A stretch of 64,000 nucleotides of DNA from the NCBI GenBank assembly GCA_002368605.1, contig DFEB01000032.1:1-64000 (forward strand), read 5' to 3'. Below the pieces are notes generated by a model. It had not been told where the DNA came from. It was given only the letters and a program-made list of their open reading frames with translations, and made no database searches. The first letter of the stretch is position 1, and every line of letters starts with the position of its first letter. Origin of the DNA: Treponema sp. UBA3813 (GTDB lineage: Bacteria; Spirochaetota; Spirochaetia; Treponematales; Treponemataceae). The translations under genes were made by a program, and so were the position numbers. This document shows, one piece after another, positions 51,310 through 58,447 of this stretch.

Positions 51310-53523
51310 ATGCGCAGAAATTTACTGGCAGCCGCCGGGCACTTTCTTTCTCGTGCTCGCTTTGTTCCCCAGCTCGCTCACGCTCAATCGCTTCGCAATT
51401 GGCTTTGCCACTGCTCCATAGCGGTGCGGCTTTTTCTTCCTATTTTCCTGTTTTTCTCACTGCTGCCGGCCTTTTCACAGAGGGTTATCTCTCCCGTTCC
51501 CGGAACTTTCGCAAATCAGCAAACCCTTATCCTGGATTTACCCAAAGGAGCCGAGGCTTTTTATTCATACACCAACACAGACCCTCTCACTTCAGGTTTT
51601 GCCTACGACGGACCCGTCCTCATCGACATGAGCGGAAAAATTTCTCTCCGTGTGGCCGTTATAAACGGGGAAGAAAGTGAAGAGTACAAAATTGACTACA
51701 CCGTGACGGATGGCGGTAATCCCTTTGCAGTTGGCACCGCGGAAAAACTTTTCATCGACCGCATTGTTAGCGAAAATATTTTGCTCTGTTCTGGCGAAAA
51801 TGTGATTTCCGTTCCACGCTCTCTTTCTCTCCGCATTGGTGACGGCGAAAAACCCGCCATGAAGGGGGGAATCCTCTCAGTTTCCGCCGATAACCGTCTT
51901 TCCCGCTATATTCCCTGCATCGTCTCAAGCGGGGAGCAAAACTGGCGTTTTATTATTTTTCTTGCGCCGGGCGAAGTGCTTCCTCTCTCAAAAAAAGAAG
52001 TTCCTTTTGAAATCGAGAATTGGTCAACATTTCGTTTTACTGGGAAAAATCTTATCTGGGCTATAGATGAAGGCTATTGGTCGGCTTCCACTGACGATGT
52101 AATCCTTGACCGATCAAAAAGTCATATAGTTTATTGGCAGGATGTCGCCTATAAATCTGGAAATCCCATTCAGTCTTTCGTTCTTCCACCAAAACCTTCT
52201 CTTTTGCAAGAGTCTTATAACAAGTCTGTCGTTTTTAATATCAACGGAGATTTGCGCTACAAGCTTTCCCTTGTCTCTAGCGGGGCGGCGGGCGAAGTGC
52301 TTTTAAACGATGGCTTGTATACAACTATAACATTCGACACTTTTGAGGGAGATTATATTAGCCAGACGGCTGTTTTTGCCCTTTATTGTGACGGCGTATA
52401 TCAGGGAGAACTTACTTCATCTTATGAAATTGACCGCCAGCCGCCTCTTCCTCCAAAGTTTATCGCCAGCGAAGAGGGAGAGTATGCCCGCCGTGATGTC
52501 AGTCTCAGAGTTGAATCTGAGGATGGGACCAGCGTTTATCTTGCTGTTTACGGCCCATTAACGGTCAGTGCAAATTCTTATCTTGATAATAATTCAGAAT
52601 TTGATTATATAAAGCCAAATTCCAGCGACTATGTTTTGTATAAATCTCAGCCCATTGAGCTTCGGGCTGGCACAGAAATGACTGTCTGCTACAAGGCTTT
52701 TGCCTATTCCCAAGACAAAAGCGGAAATTTAAGTGCGCTTTCAAGCTATAAAGTCATTATCGATGAGTACAATTATTTTTTGGACGGAAATGCCCCTGAT
52801 TTTGCTTCAGACGGAAGCCGTTTACATCCATTCAATTCCTTTGAGCAGGCCTTGAGCGTCATAAACGAGGGAAAATTCGTTCATTTTTTTGTAAACGGAG
52901 ATATTCTTCTTTCGGAGGAACTTTCGCTTATTTCTTCAAATTGTTCTTTCACAGGTATGCGGGATGCCCGTTTTGTTCTTCCGCCGTCGGGTTATATACT
53001 TGTGAGGGATGCGAGCCTTGAGATGCAGAATTGCGTGGTTCAAAAAGATTTGGATAAATCCCACCCCTCTGATTCAAGGCTTTTTGTTTTTGAGCGTTCG
53101 GCAGCTTCTTTTGAAGATTGTGAGATTTCTGGCTCATTTGATTCTTCGGGAACCGTGTTTTCATCAGAAGCCTCCAGCATTGTCCTTAAGAATTCAGGAT
53201 TAAGCGTGCAAGCCTCAAACTATGCCTGTAATCATTCTGCGGTAAATTCCAGAATTCAAATTGAAAAAAGCCGTTTTGCCTCAATTTCTGATACAGCAGT
53301 TAATTTTAGTTTAAAAGGTGGAAGCCTTGACCTCAGGAACAGTGAATGTGAGGTCATTTCTCACTTGGGAAGGATTGTTGAAGCGACAGGCGTTAATTTG
53401 CGAATGACGGGAAATTCCTTTAGCGGGGATTTTGATAGTGACGGAAAAAAAATCAAGCCTGTCTGGAAAGACGAAAAATCTCTCATTCTTGAAGATAAAA
53501 ATAATAAAATTGAAGGATTTTAA
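51310..53523 (+). CDS. exported beta-rich surface protein
   Basis: This protein of up to 737 residues has no firm family. The open frame begins at 51310, but the first 38 residues are arginine- and histidine-rich and lack a ribosome-binding site at good spacing. A GTG at 51424 starts a clean signal peptide (RLFLPIFLFFSLLPAFSQ). The mature part opens with a chitobiase/CBM-like segment (PVPGTFANQQTLILDL), then several beta-sandwich domains. From about residue 490 it resembles a right-handed beta-helix (FASDGSRLHPFNSFEQALSVINEGKF) as in pectate-lyase-like proteins. Carbohydrate or host-surface binding is plausible. It is followed two bases later by rnhB. Confidence 0.6.
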   Translation: MRRNLLAAAGHFLSRARFVPQLAHAQSLRNWLCHCSIAVRLFLPIFLFFSLLPAFSQRVISPVPGTFANQQTLILDLPKGAEAFYSYTNTDPLTSGFAYDGPVLIDMSGKISLRVAVINGEESEEYKIDYTVTDGGNPFAVGTAEKLFIDRIVSENILLCSGENVISVPRSLSLRIGDGEKPAMKGGILSVSADNRLSRYIPCIVSSGEQNWRFIIFLAPGEVLPLSKKEVPFEIENWSTFRFTGKNLIWAIDEGYWSASTDDVILDRSKSHIVYWQDVAYKSGNPIQSFVLPPKPSLLQESYNKSVVFNINGDLRYKLSLVSSGAAGEVLLNDGLYTTITFDTFEGDYISQTAVFALYCDGVYQGELTSSYEIDRQPPLPPKFIASEEGEYARRDVSLRVESEDGTSVYLAVYGPLTVSANSYLDNNSEFDYIKPNSSDYVLYKSQPIELRAGTEMTVCYKAFAYSQDKSGNLSALSSYKVIIDEYNYFLDGNAPDFASDGSRLHPFNSFEQALSVINEGKFVHFFVNGDILLSEELSLISSNCSFTGMRDARFVLPPSGYILVRDASLEMQNCVVQKDLDKSHPSDSRLFVFERSAASFEDCEISGSFDSSGTVFSSEASSIVLKNSGLSVQASNYACNHSAVNSRIQIEKSRFASISDTAVNFSLKGGSLDLRNSECEVISHLGRIVEATGVNLRMTGNSFSGDFDSDGKKIKPVWKDEKSLILEDKNNKIEGF

Positions 53524-53524
53524 T

Positions 53525-54130
53525 ATGATTGACTTAATTTGCGGTTTGGACGAGGCGGGAAGGGGACCTCTTGCAGGCCCTGTCACTGCCGGTTGCGTTA
53601 TTTTGCCTGAGGATTTTCCCGTAGAAATCCTAAACGACTCAAAAAAACTCTCAGAAAAAAAGCGCATTGCCGCCGAAGCCGTGATTATGGAAAAAGCCTG
53701 CTGGGGGCTTGGTGTGGTTGACCACGAGACAATCGACCAAATGAACATTCTCCGTGCCAGCATGTATGCCATGAAAATTGCCTATGAAATGATGATGGCA
53801 AAGCTTCCTGGCTGGCTTTCTTCCCGGAATATCGAAATCCTTGAAAATTCCAGCCTGGAAAGCCATATTTCTGCCATCACTGACGGAACAAGCTGCCCGG
53901 AAATTTCCTGCGCCTGCCGCTGTGAGCCAAAGGCCGACGGAAAATACCCCCAGGTCATGGCGGCAAGCATTATCGCCAAAGTGGAGAGGGACAAAATGAT
54001 GCTTGAATTCGACAAACTCTATCCCCAGTACGGCTACGCCAAGCACAAGGGCTATCCCACCGCCGCCCATATAGCCGTCTGCCGGGAGATTGGCATGAGC
54101 CCGATTCAGCGAAAGACATTCAAATTTTAA
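53525..54130 (+). CDS. rnhB: ribonuclease HII
   Basis: This 201-residue RNase HII removes ribonucleotides from DNA and RNA:DNA hybrids. Start ATG 53525 lies two bases after the preceding stop; GAAGGA serves as ribosome-binding site, overlapping that gene. Catalytic acids are visible in GLDEAGRGPLAGPV (Asp, Glu), and the segments NDSKKLSEKKR and AASIIAKVERDKMM are conserved. An internal stretch of about 25 residues (SSRNIEILENSSLESHISA) differs from the compact enzyme. Position near the exported protein has no clear meaning. Confidence 0.95.
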   Translation: MIDLICGLDEAGRGPLAGPVTAGCVILPEDFPVEILNDSKKLSEKKRIAAEAVIMEKACWGLGVVDHETIDQMNILRASMYAMKIAYEMMMAKLPGWLSSRNIEILENSSLESHISAITDGTSCPEISCACRCEPKADGKYPQVMAASIIAKVERDKMMLEFDKLYPQYGYAKHKGYPTAAHIAVCREIGMSPIQRKTFKF

Positions 54131-54134
54131 ACTA

Positions 54135-54163
54135 TTGCGTAAAAACGCAAGATATGTTATAAA
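54135..54163 (+). promoter_or_regulatory. promoter with embedded palindrome for the BpuR-like gene
   Basis: TTGCGT (54135-54140), a 17-base spacer and TATAAA (54158-54163) precede the ATG at 54204. The -35 is one arm of a perfect dyad, TTGCGT-AAAA-ACGCAA (54135-54150). A second TTGCGTATAAT follows at 54164-54174. The palindrome may be an operator or the end of the rnhB transcript. Confidence 0.5.
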
Positions 54164-54203
54164 TTGCGTATAATTCAATTCACATTTTTAAGGAAGGGTC
54201 AAA

Positions 54204-54596
54204 ATGAGCATCCGTGGAGAACTTTTTACTACTCAGGTTTTGTTGGATAACCGCTCTTATTTTTTCAATGTCAAGGAAAATCGGGCTGGTGATGTATTTT
54301 TACAGATTGTAGAGAGCAAAAAAGGCGACGGTGCAGATTTTGACCGCCACCAGATTTCAATCTTCGCTGAAGACATGCAGAAAGTCCTCGCAGGCCTCGA
54401 CGACTCCCTCAAATTCATCGAAAAAGACCGCAAAGAGCGGGCAAAACTCCGCGCCGAAAAAAAGGCCGCTAAGGAAGCAAAATACGCTTTGGGCGGAGCT
54501 TCAGAAAAGAAAATCTACCGCAAGAAAGGCGAAGAAAAGAAAGACGACGGAATCAAGCGCACAGGCAAAGTGATTCACATCAAATCAAAAAAATAG
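54204..54596 (+). CDS. BpuR-like PUR-domain nucleic-acid-binding protein
   Basis: This 130-residue protein belongs to the PUR-alpha-like family (DUF3276) that includes Borrelia BpuR, a DNA- and RNA-binding regulator. Diagnostic segments are GELFTTQVLLDNRSYFFNVKENRAGDVFLQIVESK near residues 5-39 and DFDRHQISIFAEDMQKVL. After the PUR domain comes a basic tail (RAEKKAAKEAKYA, ending VIHIKSKK) that Borrelia BpuR lacks and that may strengthen RNA binding. Its own promoter region has a dyad that could mediate autoregulation. Targets are unknown. Confidence 0.88.
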   Translation: MSIRGELFTTQVLLDNRSYFFNVKENRAGDVFLQIVESKKGDGADFDRHQISIFAEDMQKVLAGLDDSLKFIEKDRKERAKLRAEKKAAKEAKYALGGASEKKIYRKKGEEKKDDGIKRTGKVIHIKSKK

Positions 54597-54599
54597 GGA

Positions 54600-54665
54600 G
54601 CGACGGCATAGCCGGCAAAAGTCGTGAGACGACTTTTGAGCGAGTCTCGGAGAAGGCTGTGCCTG
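54600..54665. terminator. nested hairpins between convergent genes
   Basis: CAAAAGTCGT (54616-54625), loop GAG, ACGACTTTTG (54629-54638) make a perfect 10-bp stem. An outer stem pairs GGCATAGCC (54605-54613) with GGCTGTGCC (54655-54663), and CGAG-T-CTCG lies within. It separates the BpuR-like and cysteine desulfurase genes and probably ends both transcripts. GAGCGAGTCT recurs in the palindrome at 52-242. Confidence 0.6.
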
Positions 54666-54676
54666 AAGTGCGCTGC

Positions 54677-55852
54677 CTAGAACTCTTTTACAATTTCTTT
54701 TATCGCTTCGGCGAGTTCATCCATCGCTTTTTTTGTGGTGAAGCTGCCGAAGCTGAAACGCACCGCGCTGTCTTGTATTTCCCGGCTCGCGCCCATGGCG
54801 GCCAGAATAGGGCGGCTCTGCTTTTTGGCGGAGCAGGCGCTTCCTGTGGAAATACAAAATCCTTTCGCGTCCAAAGCCCGCACCATCACATTACCGGGAA
54901 TCCCAACAAAGGCCGCCTGCACGACCCAGGGACTGAACTTTTCTTCACTCTTTTCAAAATCCGCCCTCATTTCAGGAACAAGCCTGCATCGCTCAATCTG
55001 AGACAGTTTTTCCAAAAAGTCACGGGTCCATTCTTTCTGCTCGTTAAAACGCTTTTGAGCTGCCTGATTTTTTTTGTTTATGTAATATTTTTCAAGGCAT
55101 TTTGAGAAAGCCACCGCTCCAAAGAGATTTTCCGTTCCGCTCCTTATATTCTGCTCCTGACCGCCGCCCACTAAGAATGAGTTTATCGGGCGAGAAAGAT
55201 AGAGAATGCCGATTCCACGAGGGCCTGAAATCTTGTGGGCGCTAAAAGCCGCCGAATCGATTCCTTCATGGCTGAAATCCAAGGGAATTTTCCCCGCCGC
55301 CTGAACGCAGTCAACATGAAAGTGGGGACGGCGTTTTCCCTTTGTGGCTTGGGTGAGGGCGTCTGCAATCTCGTAAACAGGCTGGATGCAGCCAGTCTCG
55401 TTGTTTACCGCCATGACAGTGACAAAAAGAGTGTCGCTCGTGAGCTTTTCAAGGATTGACTGGGCTGAGACAAAGCCGTTTTTGTCGGGATTTACGCTCA
55501 CCACATCGAATCCGAGTTTTTTGAGCTGGGCACATTCTTCCCGCAAGGCAGGATGCTCTATGGAAGAGAGGATAATCCGCCCTTTTTTTGCCGGAGAAGT
55601 GAGGACAGAGAGCAGGGGAATATGATCGCTTTCAGTTCCCCCAGAAGTGAAAAAAATCTGGCTGGCCTTTACGCCGAGGCTTTGTGCGCAAGATTCCCGC
55701 GCTCTTTCAAAAATCTTTCGCGCCTCGCTTCCTGTTTTGTGGGTTGAGGAAGGGTTTCCGTCATATTGAAGGGCAATCTCTAAAGATTCCCGTAAAATAT
55801 CTTTGTCACAAGGGGCAGTGGCCGCCCAATCAAAGTAATGCTCGCTGTTCAT
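54677..55852 (-). CDS. cysteine desulfurase (NifS/IscS family)
   Basis: This 391-residue PLP enzyme takes sulfur from cysteine for iron-sulfur clusters or tRNA thiolation. Conserved features are YFDWAATAP, the TSGGTESDH segment, HVDCVQAAGKIPLDF, SAHKISGPRGIG (Lys binding PLP), and the active-site loop STGSACSAKKQ with its Cys near residue 320. The loop places it in class II-like or short-loop NifS enzymes. I take the ATG at 55852 (MNSEHYFDW); four more residues are possible upstream. No iscU or iscR is adjacent. Confidence 0.9.
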   Translation of the reverse strand: MNSEHYFDWAATAPCDKDILRESLEIALQYDGNPSSTHKTGSEARKIFERARESCAQSLGVKASQIFFTSGGTESDHIPLLSVLTSPAKKGRIILSSIEHPALREECAQLKKLGFDVVSVNPDKNGFVSAQSILEKLTSDTLFVTVMAVNNETGCIQPVYEIADALTQATKGKRRPHFHVDCVQAAGKIPLDFSHEGIDSAAFSAHKISGPRGIGILYLSRPINSFLVGGGQEQNIRSGTENLFGAVAFSKCLEKYYINKKNQAAQKRFNEQKEWTRDFLEKLSQIERCRLVPEMRADFEKSEEKFSPWVVQAAFVGIPGNVMVRALDAKGFCISTGSACSAKKQSRPILAAMGASREIQDSAVRFSFGSFTTKKAMDELAEAIKEIVKEF

Positions 55853-55882
55853 GGCCAAAATCATAGCGGAAAATTAAAAAAG

Positions 55883-55911
55883 TTGCCACAGTGAATTTTT
55901 TCTGCTATTAT
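55883..55911 (+). promoter_or_regulatory. promoter of the spiro-SPASM gene
   Basis: TTGCCA (55883-55888), a 17-base spacer and TATTAT (55906-55911) end nine bases before the ATG at 55921. Transcription would begin within a few bases of the start codon, and no Shine-Dalgarno exists, so the mRNA is probably leaderless. Confidence 0.6.
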
Positions 55912-55920
55912 GTATAGATA

Positions 55921-57507
55921 ATGAAGACACTGGTGATTCTGTATGGTGGGGATTTGACTCACCATGCTTTTGATAAAGTTTTCGGCGGAAAGTCAGCTTT
56001 TGAGTCTGTCCTTGATTGGTCCGTCCTTTTTGGCGAAAAAATAATTCTCCTTGCAAAAAATAATTCTCCTCTTTTATCGCAAATTTCCTCTGTCCTTGCC
56101 TCTTATCCAAAAGTCGCCTTGATTTCAAAAGATTCCTGGTCAAAGGCTGATTTTATCGCACAGATTGCTTCTTCTCTTAAAGAAAATTCTGCTGAGTGCG
56201 CCCTTGTCTCTTATGCCGACACTCCTTTCTTAAACGAAAAACTCACCCGCGACTTGCTTGAAATGCATGAAAAATACGCGGCGGAATATTCTTTTGCCGA
56301 CGGTTTTCCTTACGGTCTTACTCCGGAGCTTATCGAGGCGGGAACGGCTTCAATTCTTTCCGAACTTGCGAAAACTACTTTAAAATCTGAGGGTGAAAAG
56401 AGCCTTGACCGCGAGGCAATTTTTTCTGTGATGAGGGGGGATATCAATTCCTTCGAGATTGAAACTCTTATTTCCGATGAGGATTACCGTCTTCTCCGCT
56501 TCAGCTTTGAGGCAAGCTCAAAAATCAACTTCCTTGCCTGTAAAAATCTCTACGAAGAGGCAAAAAAGCAAAATATCAGCCTTTCAGATGCCTACGCTCT
56601 TTCAAATCTAGCCTCAAAAAGCCCCTCTGTCATGCAGACTGTGCCAGCTTTTTACAACATTCAGATTTCTTCAAAATTCAATCATAAAACTTGCTATTCA
56701 CTTTCTTCTATAAATAAGAATCCTGAGCCTAAAGATTTTATGGCTCTCTCTGATTTCCAGAAAATCCTCTCACAAATCAAAGAATTTTCTGAGGATGCCG
56801 TTATTTCCCTCTCGGCTTTCGGCGAGCCTCTTTTGCACCCGGATTTCCTTGAGATTGCAAGCGAGGTTATAAATCAAAACGATGATAATCACAAAATCTC
56901 TCTTTTAATCGAGACAGACGGCTTGCTTGTCACCGAGGAGCTTTCTTCAAAAATCGCTTGTCTGGCTGCCTCAAAAAATGCCCTGGTCAACTGGATTGTC
57001 TATATTGACGCGATTGAATCGGCCATGTATGCAAAAATCCACGGCTGTGACCAGTCTGACTTTGAAAAGGCTCTTTCCGCGATTCCTCTCCTTGAAAAAG
57101 ATTTTCCCTGTCAGGTCTATCCGCAATTCATGCGCATGAAGACCAACGAAGAGCAGCTTGAAGGCTTTTACCGCTTTTGGAAAGAAAAAGATTCTCCGTC
57201 TCAGGGCCAGCTGATTATTCAGAAATACAATTCGGTTTGCGGTGCTTTGCCTGACTTAAAATCTGCTGACCTTTCTCCCGTAAACCGCTTTCCTTGCTGG
57301 CACTTGCGCCGGGATATGACCATTCTTTCTGACGGTACAATTCCTCCTTGTTTCCAGCTTCTTGCTCAGGCAGGGGCGGGTAATGTTCTTTCTGAGGGGA
57401 TTGAGCCTGCTTGGTTAAAAATTCAGACCATGCTTGAAAATCATATTGAAAAAAATTATTCTGCTAGTTGTGGAATCTGTGATGAATCCTATACCTTCAA
57501 TTTTTAA
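55921..57507 (+). CDS. spiro-SPASM protein
   Basis: This 528-residue protein matches the spirochete-restricted spiro-SPASM type. The N-terminal domain (MKTLVILYGGDLTHHAFDKV, residues 1-220) resembles a nucleotidyltransferase fold. The centre (about 235-440) resembles a radical-SAM barrel (AVISLSAFGEPLLHPDFLEIA), but the usual C-x3-C-x2-C triad is replaced by KTCYSLSS with one Cys. The C-terminal SPASM domain keeps Cys residues in RFPCWHLRRD (about 458), PPCFQL and SCGICD, which could bind an iron-sulfur cluster. It precedes glycan genes and overlaps the next by 26 bases, so a sugar or surface-modification role is possible. The reaction is unknown. Confidence 0.85.
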   Translation: MKTLVILYGGDLTHHAFDKVFGGKSAFESVLDWSVLFGEKIILLAKNNSPLLSQISSVLASYPKVALISKDSWSKADFIAQIASSLKENSAECALVSYADTPFLNEKLTRDLLEMHEKYAAEYSFADGFPYGLTPELIEAGTASILSELAKTTLKSEGEKSLDREAIFSVMRGDINSFEIETLISDEDYRLLRFSFEASSKINFLACKNLYEEAKKQNISLSDAYALSNLASKSPSVMQTVPAFYNIQISSKFNHKTCYSLSSINKNPEPKDFMALSDFQKILSQIKEFSEDAVISLSAFGEPLLHPDFLEIASEVINQNDDNHKISLLIETDGLLVTEELSSKIACLAASKNALVNWIVYIDAIESAMYAKIHGCDQSDFEKALSAIPLLEKDFPCQVYPQFMRMKTNEEQLEGFYRFWKEKDSPSQGQLIIQKYNSVCGALPDLKSADLSPVNRFPCWHLRRDMTILSDGTIPPCFQLLAQAGAGNVLSEGIEPAWLKIQTMLENHIEKNYSASCGICDESYTFNF

Positions 57508-58447
57508 TGAGCGACAAATCAGTATGACGGTTCTCGGTGGAAAGGAAGTAGTTCCTAACATCAAGATGAATGTGTCAGCAATACTCATCAATAAAGGCTG
57601 GTCAACCTATCGCTCAAAAATGATTGAAAATCTTATCCGATGCGGCTTTTCAGAAATCATATCAATTGAATCGGATCCTGAAAATTATAGTATCGAGGAT
57701 TTTTCCCGCAAATTTCCATTTGTTAAGGTTGTAATTCCCCTGGAGGATTCGACTGACGGAGATTTAATAAATATCGGTGTTTCTGAGTCGTCTTCGGACT
57801 ATGCTCTCGTGCTTCGGGATTCCCTTGATTTTTCCACTGATATTCTCACACCGACTCTTGCTTCAAATCTTACAGAAAGCGGTATTTTCTGTATTTCGCC
57901 GCGCCTTTTGGGAAAAGACAATTTTTCTTTTCCAGTGCTTTTTTCTCCGTCAATTCGACATGCCTCTCTTAATGTTATGTCTACATCGGTAGTTTCTGAT
58001 GGAAGCGAGAATTTATTTCCATTCGATTCTATCGCACTTTATAACCGCAGAAAATTTATCGACTTGGGCGGCTTTGACTACACGATTCTCTCAAACTACT
58101 GGCAGAATTTGGATTTTGCTTTCCGTGCCTGGCTCTGGGGGGAAGAAATAAAATTCTCAACAGCCTTCAGTCTTTCTTACAGCACGGAAGTTCCAATTCT
58201 TGACAATTCGCCCAGCCAGTTTTCAAACCGCTTCTATTTGAAAAATCTTGTTCCGCGCATCGACAAAAAACAGGCTGATCACGGCTTGATTCCAAGGTCT
58301 TCATTCTTTGCTTTCTGGGGCAGTTCGTCATGCGGTTTTTTTGAGGCAAACGCACGCTTTAAGGAAGCTCGCGAATGGGTGGAGCAGAATAAATATCGAT
58401 TTAAAAGGGATGCTCTCGATTTGGTCGAGAACTGGGGAAATAAATGA
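57482..58447 (+). CDS. GT2-like glycosyltransferase
   Basis: This 322-residue protein has a GT-A-like layout: a short strand-turn start (MNVSAILINKGWSTYRSKMIENL), a variable loop, ALVLRDSLDFSTD in place of the usual D-x-D region, and late SIALYNRRKFIDLGGFDYTILSNYWQNLDFAFRAWLWG. The last resembles the acceptor-side motif of family 2 transferases (GGFDE...ED-D...R). D-x-D is not obvious, so activity is uncertain. The start is unclear: ATG 57482 overlaps spiro-SPASM, and ATG 57524 is the next option. It overlaps the fusion gene downstream by four bases, so the two are translationally coupled. Confidence 0.7.
   Translation: MNPIPSIFNERQISMTVLGGKEVVPNIKMNVSAILINKGWSTYRSKMIENLIRCGFSEIISIESDPENYSIEDFSRKFPFVKVVIPLEDSTDGDLINIGVSESSSDYALVLRDSLDFSTDILTPTLASNLTESGIFCISPRLLGKDNFSFPVLFSPSIRHASLNVMSTSVVSDGSENLFPFDSIALYNRRKFIDLGGFDYTILSNYWQNLDFAFRAWLWGEEIKFSTAFSLSYSTEVPILDNSPSQFSNRFYLKNLVPRIDKKQADHGLIPRSSFFAFWGSSSCGFFEANARFKEAREWVEQNKYRFKRDALDLVENWGNK

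Noticed and set aside
50888..51421. 177-codon frame overlapping the phosphoribosyltransferase gene
   Set aside because: It is a shifted reading of a clear phosphoribosyltransferase and has low-complexity Ser/Thr/Pro composition.
53651..54178. 175-codon minus-strand frame opposite rnhB
   Set aside because: rnhB motifs are on the plus strand; the opposite frame is a shadow.
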